A stretch of DNA of 12,865 nt from an uncultured Lachnospiraceae bacterium. Lineage in GTDB: Bacteria; Bacillota; Clostridia; Lachnospirales; Lachnospiraceae. Below the pieces are notes generated by a model. It was not told the DNA's origin and ran no database searches. It worked only from the letters and a program-made list of their open reading frames with translations. The stretch covers positions 1-12,865 of the forward strand of contig CAJUEW010000037.1 of the NCBI GenBank assembly GCA_910585465.1, given 5' to 3'. This document shows positions 6,088 through 12,123 of the stretch, piece by piece. The position numbers and the translations under genes are program-made. The first letter of the stretch is position 1, and the number at the start of each line of letters is the position of its first letter.

Positions 6088-7578
6088 CTACCCATGTTCA
6101 ATTCCATTTGCATCAAGCCACTGGCTGATTTCCTCATTCAAGGTCGCCCCGCCAGAATAATGAACCGATAAGGCTTCTCCCATCACTGCATCAGGAGCCA
6201 GCTTCGCTATCGCTGTCAGACTCTGTCCAAACCGCCCTCCGCCGTGAGAACAGAACGGAACAATAATCTTGCCCTCAAACCCATATTCCTCCAGAAAAGA
6301 GGCAATCGGCATGGGAATAGAAGCCCACCAGTTCGGATAACCGAGAATAATTACGTCGTAATCTTCCATGTTTTCAACATGATTCGCCAACTCCGGCCTT
6401 GCCTGCTCATTCTGATCCCGCTGCGCCTCGTCCAAAACGGTGTTGTAATCGTTAGAATAAGGATTTACCAGCGTAATCTCAAAAAGGTCGGCTCCCGTCT
6501 GCCTCTGTATCTCTCCGGCAATTCCTGCCGTATTTCCGCCCCACGAAAAATAGGCAATCAACACATTTTCATTCTCGGAGGCTTCCCTATCCTGCTGCAA
6601 GGCTGTGCCTGTAACGCTGCCCGAACCGGCCGCCGCATTAAGCACCAAACGCATACCGATATTAAAGCTGCCCTTATCCTGCGCAAGCGTGGCCCGATAT
6701 GCACAGCGCATATTCTTAGCAAAATCATTCCAACCGCCGCCTCTGTAAACCCGCAATATGCCGCTGTCCGGACCAACTGGATCGGTTTCCTCTGTCTTTG
6801 GATATTCACCATAATAGTCCCACACCCATTCGCCTACATTGCCGTGCGTGTTATACAGTCCAAAAGCGTTAGGAGCAAAACTGCCTACTGCAACGGTTGT
6901 CTGCCTGTATTCACCAGGCTGTGTATCCAGATTTCCCTGTGAGAAATAATTGTCCTCAATCATGTAAGGATAATGCCCATAATAATTTGCTTCTTCTGCA
7001 CTGATAGAAGCTTCTGTATTAAAAGGAGTTACTGTACCGGCGCGGCAGGCATATTCCCACTCCGCTTCTGTAGGTAAACGGTAGCCATTCGCACTGCGAT
7101 CCCAGCTTATATTCTGGCCGTCAATGGTATAAACCGGCGTTCGTCCCTCGCTCTCGCTCCGGGAGTTGCAGTAACTCACCGCATCGAGCCATGAAATATT
7201 TTCAACTGGAAGATCACCGCCAGAAAAATTGCTGGGATTCTTCCCCATCACCTTCTCATATTCTTCCTGCGTCAGTTCATACTGACTCATGTAAAAATCG
7301 CTGACCGTAACCGTATGCTGTGTTTCATCATCACTCCGCCAGCTTTCGGTTTCCGGGCTTCCCATCTGAAAGGTGCCGCCTTCAATCAAAACAAAATTTT
7401 CAGGAATCTCCATCATGCTTACCTCGTTTTCTTCCGGCGAAGTGGAAATTATCACGCTTTCCACCTCGCTGTCGGTATCCTGTACATTTACAATATTTTC
7501 TTTTTCTTCGCTCCGACCACAGGCTGATATTCCAAGAACTAGAACGGCCGCCATGAAAAGCGCTGTCAATCGTTTCAT
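6088..7578 (-). CDS. Lipoprotein fusing an FGE/sulfatase-modifying-like domain to a flavodoxin domain
   Basis: In this 496-residue protein, residues 1-20 form a lipoprotein signal (LGISAC, C20). Residues 59-312 are an FGE-sulfatase (SUMF1-like) domain: EGGTFQMGS, ELTQEEYEKVMG, RLPTEAEWEYACRAGT, NTHGNVGEWVWDYYG, RGGGWNDFAKNMRCAYR and NIGMRLV. Residues 338-496 are a flavodoxin domain (VLIAYFSWGGNT, VIILGYPNWWASIPM). The two-cysteine copper site of true formylglycine-generating enzymes is not preserved around RGGGWND: the equivalent positions are not cysteine and only one Cys (MRCAYR) is nearby. A binding or structural role, or another ergothioneine-synthase-like chemistry, is therefore more likely than formylglycine formation. 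The gene starts 9 nt after the upstream stop with TAGGAGG. This fusion is the most unusual protein in the window. Confidence 0.88.
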   Translation of the reverse strand: MKRLTALFMAAVLVLGISACGRSEEKENIVNVQDTDSEVESVIISTSPEENEVSMMEIPENFVLIEGGTFQMGSPETESWRSDDETQHTVTVSDFYMSQYELTQEEYEKVMGKNPSNFSGGDLPVENISWLDAVSYCNSRSESEGRTPVYTIDGQNISWDRSANGYRLPTEAEWEYACRAGTVTPFNTEASISAEEANYYGHYPYMIEDNYFSQGNLDTQPGEYRQTTVAVGSFAPNAFGLYNTHGNVGEWVWDYYGEYPKTEETDPVGPDSGILRVYRGGGWNDFAKNMRCAYRATLAQDKGSFNIGMRLVLNAAAGSGSVTGTALQQDREASENENVLIAYFSWGGNTAGIAGEIQRQTGADLFEITLVNPYSNDYNTVLDEAQRDQNEQARPELANHVENMEDYDVIILGYPNWWASIPMPIASFLEEYGFEGKIIVPFCSHGGGRFGQSLTAIAKLAPDAVMGEALSVHYSGGATLNEEISQWLDANGIEHG

Positions 7579-7587
7579 TGCGACCTC

Positions 7588-8298
7588 CTACTCTGCAAGT
7601 CCAAGCCCACTCAGCCAGTCCGCTACTGCATCGCCGGGATTTGCCGCCTGCGAGCTTCCCAAAGAAAGCCCACCCAAAACATCCGCATCCGGTTCCATGC
7701 TTTCAATTGTGCTGATTGTATTGGAAAATCCGCTGCCGCCGCTGGTAACAAATGGAACGATGGTCTTACCAGACAAATCATAATCGTCCAGAAAACTGTA
7801 AATAATCATCGGCATATCTCCCCACCAGTTCGGAAAGCCAAGATACACCACCTCGTAGCTGTCAAAATTCTCAATACTGCCGGAGATTGCAGGCCGAACC
7901 CCATTCCTTTGTTCTTCCTGCGCAATATCCAAAAGCGCGTCATAATCATCCGTATAAGGCTCTGCCGGTACAAGACGGAACGTATCTGCGCCTGACTGAT
8001 TTTGAATTTCCAAAGCAACCGATTCTGTATTTCCCGACCATGAGAAATATACAACCAACCCGGTTGCCGCTGTATCCTCCGGCTCCGGTTCTGTCTCCGT
8101 AGCCTCATCTGCTGTATCTGCCGGGGAAGTGCTTTTCTCTGTTTCCGCTTCGCTTTCTGTTTCTACTACTGGTTCTACCGTTGTGCTTGGCTCTGGAACA
8201 GTATGCTCCTCCACATCATTTTCTGTACTCCCACAGGCTGCCAATGCAGACGCCATCATACACGCCATCATAACTGCAAATAATTTTTTCTTCATCAT
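7588..8298 (-). CDS. Flavodoxin lipoprotein
   Basis: This 236-residue protein has a lipoprotein signal with lipobox ALAAC (C22). A Thr/Glu/Pro-rich linker of about 55 residues (VEPVVETESEAETEKS, TETEPEPED) would act as a surface tether. The flavodoxin domain at 79-236 contains the FMN phosphate loop FSWSGNTES, then VVYLGFPNWWGDMPM and KTIVPFVTSGGSG. The start ATG at 8298 overlaps the MerR-like gene by 4 bp (ATGA) and follows AAAGGAGGAAGTAG. It is the first enzyme gene of the operon and the simplest of three flavodoxin lipoproteins. In other bacteria flavodoxins are cytoplasmic electron carriers. An external anchored form suggests FMN-dependent electron transfer at the envelope. Confidence 0.92.
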   Translation of the reverse strand: MMKKKLFAVMMACMMASALAACGSTENDVEEHTVPEPSTTVEPVVETESEAETEKSTSPADTADEATETEPEPEDTAATGLVVYFSWSGNTESVALEIQNQSGADTFRLVPAEPYTDDYDALLDIAQEEQRNGVRPAISGSIENFDSYEVVYLGFPNWWGDMPMIIYSFLDDYDLSGKTIVPFVTSGGSGFSNTISTIESMEPDADVLGGLSLGSSQAANPGDAVADWLSGLGLAE

Positions 8299-8657
8299 CT
8301 ACTTCCTCCTTTGTTTGATTCCCTAATCTTGTGGCGAAGATAATCCATTCGATCCAACTGCATTTCTCTGAAATGAATTTCATCAAGAGTAGCGCTGCGC
8401 CTTTTATTCAACATATCAAGCCTTTGCGCCTCGGTATTTTCTCCTTCCAATAACAGCCGCATATAGCTTTCTACCTCGTCATTCAGAAAGCCAATGTCAT
8501 GCAGCGTCATAATCATACTCAGCCGTTCTATATCCTGATCGTCATACTGCCATGCGCCCATAACCTTTTTTACAGCGCCGCATAATCCCCAGCCCTCATA
8601 TTCATGAAGAATATCAAGGGGAATATTGTAACGTGCGCTTGCTTCATCAATCGTCAT
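8295..8657 (-). CDS. MerR-family-like transcriptional regulator
   Basis: In this 120-residue protein, residues 1-68 form a winged helix-turn-helix of MerR type (MTIDEASARYNIPLDILHEYEGWGLC, then YDDQDIERLSMIMTLHDIGFLNDEVESYM). Residues about 75-115 form a long helix suited to dimerisation (RLDMLNKRRSATLDEIHFREMQ). The usual effector-binding C-terminal domain is absent and no cysteine metal site is evident. The start is ATG 8657, 8 nt after AAAGGAG. An upstream GTG at 8675 lies inside the ribosome site and is rejected. It is the first gene of the flavodoxin operon and overlaps the next gene by 4 bp, so it probably controls that operon and itself. Confidence 0.8.
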   Translation of the reverse strand: MTIDEASARYNIPLDILHEYEGWGLCGAVKKVMGAWQYDDQDIERLSMIMTLHDIGFLNDEVESYMRLLLEGENTEAQRLDMLNKRRSATLDEIHFREMQLDRMDYLRHKIRESNKGGSR

Positions 8658-8684
8658 TCGTAAGCTCCTTTCCACAGATAATAA

Positions 8685-8719
8685 AAAATGTAGGCGTCCT
8701 CCTTGAACACCTACATTTT
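8685..8719 (-). terminator. 13-bp hairpin with T-run between lysR and the MerR operon (terminator or operator)
   Basis: AAAATGTAGGCGT (8685-8697) and ACACCTACATTTT (8707-8719) pair with one G-T wobble around a 9-nt loop. On the minus strand the hairpin is followed by TTTTTTATTAT, which fits termination of lysR, about 50 nt after its stop. The symmetry also fits a MerR-type operator, since a third copy of the half-site (ACCTACATC) lies at 8744-8752. Both uses are possible. Confidence 0.5.
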
Positions 8720-8770
8720 AATTTAATTTCTAAGGAATGTCTAATACCTACATCAAATCTCTTATAATGC

Positions 8771-9640
8771 CTAAAAAGCATTTTTAAGAAACCTCATAAA
8801 TTGGGAAGTGGCCGCTCCAAGCGTCTGATTCTTTTTCCAGACTAAAACCGAACCTGTTTCTAATGTTGGAGCAAGCGGAATAAAGCATAAGTCCTCATAA
8901 AAAGCAGCGCCAAGATCAAAACACAGCGCAACACCAACTCCACGTTCCACCATAGACGCAGCGTTTAGAATCAAATTATAGGTAGCCGCAATCTGAAGTC
9001 CCTCGTAATAATCCCCAAACCAACTGGCCAGTTCATTTTTTACCAGTTCCCGTTTTACCATGATCAGAGGCACACCTGTTAAATCCTTAGGATTGACGGA
9101 CTCCTTCGCTGCCAATTCAGAATCTTTTCTTACCAATATTCCCCATTTTTCTTTCTGTGGCATACGGATAAATTCATACTTCCCAACATCCACAGGTTCC
9201 ATAAGAAGCCCTATATCTAAAATCCCTTTTTCAATCCGTTCTTTAATGTCATCTGCGATTGCGCTGTGAATACTAAACTGCACAAGGGGATATTTCTGCT
9301 GGAATTTTCTGATCTGCTCCGAAAGAAAGAGCATATTTTTCGTTTCTCCACAGCCGATTGCGATTTCGCCTGAAAGCACATCTTCCTTATGGGAAAGCTC
9401 TTGAACCGTCTTATCGGACAATGAAACGATTTCCTGTGCCCGGCGCTTTAAGAGCATACCGTCCTCAGTTAAAATAATACTATGTTTGCTTCTATGAAAC
9501 AATTTTACCCCTAATTCTTCTTCAAGCTGCATAAGCTGCCGGGAAAGTGTTGGCTGTGTAAGATGTAATAATGCGGCGGCCTTTGTAATATTTTCTTCTC
9601 TGGCAACCATCAGAAAATATTTCAAAACTCTAAATTCCAT
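8771..9640 (-). CDS. LysR-family transcriptional regulator
   Basis: This 289-residue LysR protein has an N-terminal winged helix-turn-helix (residues about 1-60; NITKAAALLHLTQPTLSRQLMQLEEELGVKLFHRS). A periplasmic-binding-protein-like effector domain follows from about 90 (SGEIAIGCGETKN, DIGLLMEPVDVGKYEFI, ASMVERGVGVALCFDL). The start is ATG 9640 after GGGAGG. A longer frame to 9712 is rejected because it would translate through the promoter at 9669-9697. It lies upstream of, and points toward, the MerR-led redox operon, separated by a hairpin. It therefore may be an independent unit that regulates the operon in response to a small ligand. The ligand is unknown. Confidence 0.93.
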   Translation of the reverse strand: MEFRVLKYFLMVAREENITKAAALLHLTQPTLSRQLMQLEEELGVKLFHRSKHSIILTEDGMLLKRRAQEIVSLSDKTVQELSHKEDVLSGEIAIGCGETKNMLFLSEQIRKFQQKYPLVQFSIHSAIADDIKERIEKGILDIGLLMEPVDVGKYEFIRMPQKEKWGILVRKDSELAAKESVNPKDLTGVPLIMVKRELVKNELASWFGDYYEGLQIAATYNLILNAASMVERGVGVALCFDLGAAFYEDLCFIPLAPTLETGSVLVWKKNQTLGAATSQFMRFLKNAF

Positions 9641-9668
9641 AACGTTTTGCCTCCCTAATATGTAAAAG

Positions 9669-9697
9669 ATTATAGCAGATTCTATCTTCACTTTCAA
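9669..9697 (-). promoter_or_regulatory. Sigma-A promoter of the LysR gene
   Basis: On the minus strand, TTGAAA (9692-9697) and TATAAT (9669-9674) are separated by exactly 17 bp, close to the vegetative consensus. The -10 box lies about 29 nt upstream of the LysR start at 9640, with GGGAGG in between. This supports both the promoter and the chosen start. Confidence 0.75.
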
Positions 9698-9743
9698 CAT
9701 ATCATAATCCAAGAAATGCCTTTCATGAATTTATAAAAATAAG

Positions 9744-9804
9744 TATTTGGAGCTTGCTTTCACACCAAAAATGTGTAAGCTGTCATTCACAAGGCAAGCA
9801 GCCA
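9744..9804 (+). promoter_or_regulatory. Conserved leader motif, copy 1 (upstream of frameshifted paralog)
   Basis: TTGCTT (9754-9759), a 16-nt spacer, then TAAGCTGTCATTCACA from 9776, followed by AGGCAAGCAGCC. The same block stands before all three plus-strand genes here. GCTTGCTTT and AAGGCAAGC at its ends can pair (one G-T), enclosing about 30 nt. It could be a promoter with an adjacent operator or a structured leader. Its conservation is seen; its function is not known. Confidence 0.6.
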
Positions 9805-9841
9805 GTACAAAACACAATCAAAACGAAAGGCGGAAAACATT

Positions 9842-10170
9842 ATGAAGACAGGAAAATCACAGCAAAATTGAGAGACGCGGTTCCAGTATGCCTTATGATA
9901 GAAGGAGAGGAAGTAAAACGGTACAAGAACATTGACCTGTCGGATATGCTCAAAGAGGCAGAAATGCTGGACTTCCATTTCAACGTACCGGAGGACGGCA
10001 AAATCACTTTTGAAATCAGCTATGCGCAGGGCGCACTGCCGGAGGTATTCCCGGAGCCGCGGGCGAAAATGACGCGAGCCGAAAAGACAGCGAAAGCCGC
10101 AGCAGAGCAGAAAACCAAGGCAGAAGAAAACGCCCCGCAGGAAGTAACGACGCTGACAGAGCACTCATAA
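9842..10170 (+). pseudogene. Paralog of the gene at 11115, with a 1-nt frameshift after the start
   Basis: The ATG at 9842, with its AAAGGCGG ribosome site, matches the start of the second paralog, but the frame from it reads only MKTGKSQQN and ends at TGA 9869-9871. The paralog reads GGAAGAATC where this copy has GGAAAATC, one base fewer. In the -1 frame, translation continues cleanly as ITAKLRDAVPVCLMIEGEEV to 10170, with strong protein similarity to the paralog's first 80 residues and an Ala/Lys/Glu-rich tail. The C-terminal domain of the paralog is absent. The A-run (AAAA at 9853-9856) could allow -1 slippage or be a read error. Otherwise the gene is broken. Function unknown. Confidence 0.7.
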
Positions 10171-10183
10171 GAAAGCAGTACCG

Positions 10184-10205
10184 GCCCCGCTTCGGCGGGG
10201 CTTTT
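10184..10205 (+). terminator. Rho-independent terminator after the first paralog
   Basis: GCCCCGC, loop TTCG, GCGGGGC, then TTTT: a 7-bp GC stem with a tetraloop, 13 nt after the stop. A very similar hairpin follows the second paralog. Confidence 0.85.
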
Positions 10206-10242
10206 CGCCGCCCGGATATTCTGAAAAAAGATATGTTTTAAA

Positions 10243-10292
10243 TATTTGGGGGCTTGCTTATCTATTCAAAATATGTAAGCTGTCACTCACAG
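10243..10292 (+). promoter_or_regulatory. Conserved leader motif, copy 2 (upstream of the SprT-like gene)
   Basis: TTGCTT (10254-10259), a 16-nt spacer, then TAAGCTGTCACTCACA from 10276. The downstream arm AGGCAAGCAGCC of copies 1 and 3 is absent, so the conserved core is the TTGCTT-N16-TAAGCTGTCA part. The spacing is identical to the other two copies. Confidence 0.6.
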
Positions 10293-10323
10293 AATTAAAA
10301 CATAATTTTAGGAGGACATGCCA

Positions 10324-10935
10324 ATGCTCAATATATCCGAAATAGTAAAGAAGACCGAAGAAATGTTTGACCTATTCAATCAGCATTTTTACAACAATGA
10401 ATTGACCCGCCCGGCCATCACCGTATCCCCGGACGGCGGGCGCGGCGCATACGGCTGGTGCAGTATCCATGAAATCTGGAATGCAGCTAACGAACTTTAC
10501 CGGGAAATCAACCTTTGCGCCGAGTACCTCGACCGCCCTATTACAGAGATAGCCGCCACACTTCTCCATGAAATGAGCCACTTATATAATCTGCAGCATG
10601 GTATCCAGGACGTAAGCAACAACGGCTATTACCACAATATGAAATTCAAAGCCACCGCCGAAGCCCACGGCCTGCATATTGAGAAACATCCCAAATACGG
10701 CTGGACGGTTACGACCCTGACTCCGGAAGCCGAAACATGGATCATATCCGCCCTGGGGGATACCGGCATCCACGCCAGCCGCCTGCAGGCCACCGGAATC
10801 TCCAAAGGCGGGCGCAAGAAATCCATCAACCGCAGCATCAAATATATCTGCCCCTGCTGCGGCACCATCATACGGGCAACCCGAGAGGTCAATGTAACCT
10901 GCGCAGACTGCGGGGAACCTTTTGAAAGGGCATGA
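10324..10935 (+). CDS. SprT-like zinc metallopeptidase
   Basis: This 203-residue protein has the SprT-family zinc site HEMSH (82-86), a third ligand candidate at H104 (YYHNMKFKATAEAHG), and a C-terminal zinc ribbon with CPCC (176-179) and CADC (193-196). SprT/Spartan-like proteases act on DNA-bound or DNA-protein-crosslinked proteins in eukaryotes. Bacterial mobile-element versions are poorly studied. I choose ATG 10324 because GGAGG (10311-10315) is 8 nt away. The ATG at 10318 is only 2 nt from it. The gene stands alone between a conserved leader and a strong terminator and is GC-richer than the hydrolase and IS DNA. It is probably an ICE- or plasmid-type accessory gene. Confidence 0.9.
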   Translation: MLNISEIVKKTEEMFDLFNQHFYNNELTRPAITVSPDGGRGAYGWCSIHEIWNAANELYREINLCAEYLDRPITEIAATLLHEMSHLYNLQHGIQDVSNNGYYHNMKFKATAEAHGLHIEKHPKYGWTVTTLTPEAETWIISALGDTGIHASRLQATGISKGGRKKSINRSIKYICPCCGTIIRATREVNVTCADCGEPFERA

Positions 10936-10940
10936 TACCT

Positions 10941-10984
10941 GATAGAACCGGCCAGCCAATATCCCACGGCTGGCCGGTTCTATC
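10941..10984 (+). terminator. Strong hairpin terminator after the SprT-like gene
   Basis: A perfect 17-bp stem, GATAGAACCGGCCAGCC, pairs with GGCTGGCCGGTTCTATC around a 10-nt loop, 5 nt after the stop codon. It is followed only by ATTTTG, so the U-run is short. The symmetry could also stop transcription from the opposite strand. Confidence 0.75.
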
Positions 10985-11017
10985 ATTTTGGCATTCTAAA
11001 AAATAAAATTTCTTCGA

Positions 11018-11076
11018 AATAAGGCTTGCTTTTTCACCAAAAATGCGTAAGCTGTCACTCACAAGGCAAGCAGCCA
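11018..11076 (+). promoter_or_regulatory. Conserved leader motif, copy 3 (upstream of second paralog)
   Basis: TTGCTT (11026-11031), a 16-nt spacer, then TAAGCTGTCACTCACA from 11048, followed by AGGCAAGCAGCC. It is closest to copy 1, including the outer GCTTGCTTT/AAGGCAAGC pairing arms. It ends about 40 nt before the ATG at 11115. Confidence 0.6.
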
Positions 11077-11114
11077 ATAGCAAAAATATCAAAATAAGAA
11101 AGGCGGACAACATT

Positions 11115-11798
11115 ATGAAGACAGGAAGAATCACAGCAAAATTGAGGGACGCGGTTCCGGTATGCCTTATGGTAGAGGGCAAGGAAGTAAAACGGTACAA
11201 GAATATCGAACTTCCGGACAGCATCAAAGAGGTTGAACTTCTCGACTTCCACTTCAACGTACCTGCAGACGGCAAGATCACTTTTGAAATCCATTACGCA
11301 TCCGGCGTACTTCCGGAGACATTCCCGGAGCCGAGGGCGAAAGTAACCCGCGCAGAAAAGGCAGCCGCCAAAGCGCAGAAGAAAGCCCTGCAGGAAGAAG
11401 CCGCCGAAACCCCGGCACCGGAGGAAACGGCACTGGCCATCATTCCAGAAGAACCGCATATAATGAAAACGGCAGAGCCGGAGGAAGCCACAGCTGAACC
11501 GGAAACTGCAGAGGATACCCCAGAGCAGGCAACCGAAAGCCCTGAACCGGCAGAGGAAGCCGAAGCCAATAAGGAAGCCAGCACCATGGAAATCAGCTAC
11601 AATGTAACCGGCCCCCGCCGGAAAGAGCTGGCAACTGCAGTAGGCGACTTCATCGGAGCGGCTCCGGTATACCAGAAAGCTCCCACATACGCTTTCGCCA
11701 TCGGCAGCTACATCATTGACCGGAACGGCACACTCAGTGGTGAGAAGAATAAAGAATTGACAGAGGCACTTGCAGCGCAGGGTTTTACCGCCGCATAA
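11115..11798 (+). CDS. Mobile-element accessory protein with conserved N domain, acidic linker and C domain
   Basis: This is a 227-residue protein. Residues 1-75 are a compact domain (ITAKLRDAVPVCLMVEGKEVKRY, DFHFNVPADGKITFEIHYASG) shared with the frameshifted gene at 9842. Residues 76-157 are Ala/Glu/Pro-rich and probably disordered. Residues 158-227 (MEISYNVTGPRRKELATAVGD, YAFAIGSYIIDRNGTLSGEKN, LAAQGFTAA) resemble a small domain found in proteins of clostridial integrative elements, sometimes labelled virulence-related. I recognise the pattern but not a function. The start is ATG 11115 after AAAGGCGG. An upstream frame from 11043 crosses the leader motif and is rejected. An internal ATG at M158 could give the C domain alone. 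Confidence 0.8.
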   Translation: MKTGRITAKLRDAVPVCLMVEGKEVKRYKNIELPDSIKEVELLDFHFNVPADGKITFEIHYASGVLPETFPEPRAKVTRAEKAAAKAQKKALQEEAAETPAPEETALAIIPEEPHIMKTAEPEEATAEPETAEDTPEQATESPEPAEEAEANKEASTMEISYNVTGPRRKELATAVGDFIGAAPVYQKAPTYAFAIGSYIIDRNGTLSGEKNKELTEALAAQGFTAA

Positions 11799-11812
11799 AA
11801 AAAGAATACCAG

Positions 11813-11833
11813 CCCCGCTCCGGCGGGGTTTTT
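11813..11833 (+). terminator. Rho-independent terminator after the second paralog
   Basis: CCCCGC, loop TCCG, GCGGGG, then TTTTT, 14 nt after the stop. It is nearly the same hairpin as the one at 10184, supporting duplication of the gene together with its terminator. Confidence 0.85.
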
Positions 11834-12102
11834 GGTGCATACAATTTTCCAAGGCAATTCCGTATATAAAAATATCCGCTAAAATGTCCTCACGGCTTAA
11901 TGCCAGAATTATACTTTTTAGCGGTTATTGATTTTTGTCCCCGCTACTCTCCGAGGGGTGTGCATCTTCCAGTACAATACAATTCCTATGATTTAGAAAT
12001 TCATGATTCCATGGAAATTTGAGAAGTCAGCGAAAAACATAGAAAAAAATGAAATCCAAGAAAACCCGCAGAATCAGGCTTTTTCAAGACTTTCAGAAAA
12101 AT
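11834..12102. other. Non-coding right-end region with an inverted repeat
   Basis: No gene is recognisable here. ATATCCGCTAAAA (11872-11884) and TTTTAGCGGTTAT (11916-11928) are inverse copies at 12 of 13 positions, around a 31-nt spacer. A CCCC...GGGG clamp follows at 11940-11958. Such symmetry near an element end could be a recombinase-accessory site, a transfer origin or an unannotated RNA. Nothing in the sequence decides between these. Confidence 0.35.
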
Positions 12103-12123
12103 AGCCCTCCGGAATGGAAGGCT
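12097..12123 (-). terminator. Terminator directly after the truncated hydrolase frame
   Basis: On the minus strand AGCCTTCC, loop ATTCC, GGAGGGCT (one G-T pair) is followed by ATTTTT. It lies inside the element end and immediately follows the stop of the truncated hydrolase, so it would also insulate the element from host transcription. Confidence 0.7.

Noticed and set aside
6088..7578. Calling the protein a true formylglycine-generating enzyme
   Set aside because: The active-site cysteine pair is not seen and no sulfatase gene is nearby.
9641..9712. N-terminal extension of the LysR protein
   Set aside because: It would be encoded by the promoter (TTGAAA-17-TATAAT) and the ribosome site of the shorter gene.
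10582..10986. 134-codon minus-strand frame opposite the SprT-like gene
   Set aside because: Shadow of a well-supported metallopeptidase gene, with no family resemblance or ribosome site.
11055..11852. 265-codon minus-strand frame opposite the second paralog
   Set aside because: It is Cys/Phe/Gly-rich and is the expected antisense shadow of an Ala/Glu/Pro-rich coding region; it also runs through the terminator.
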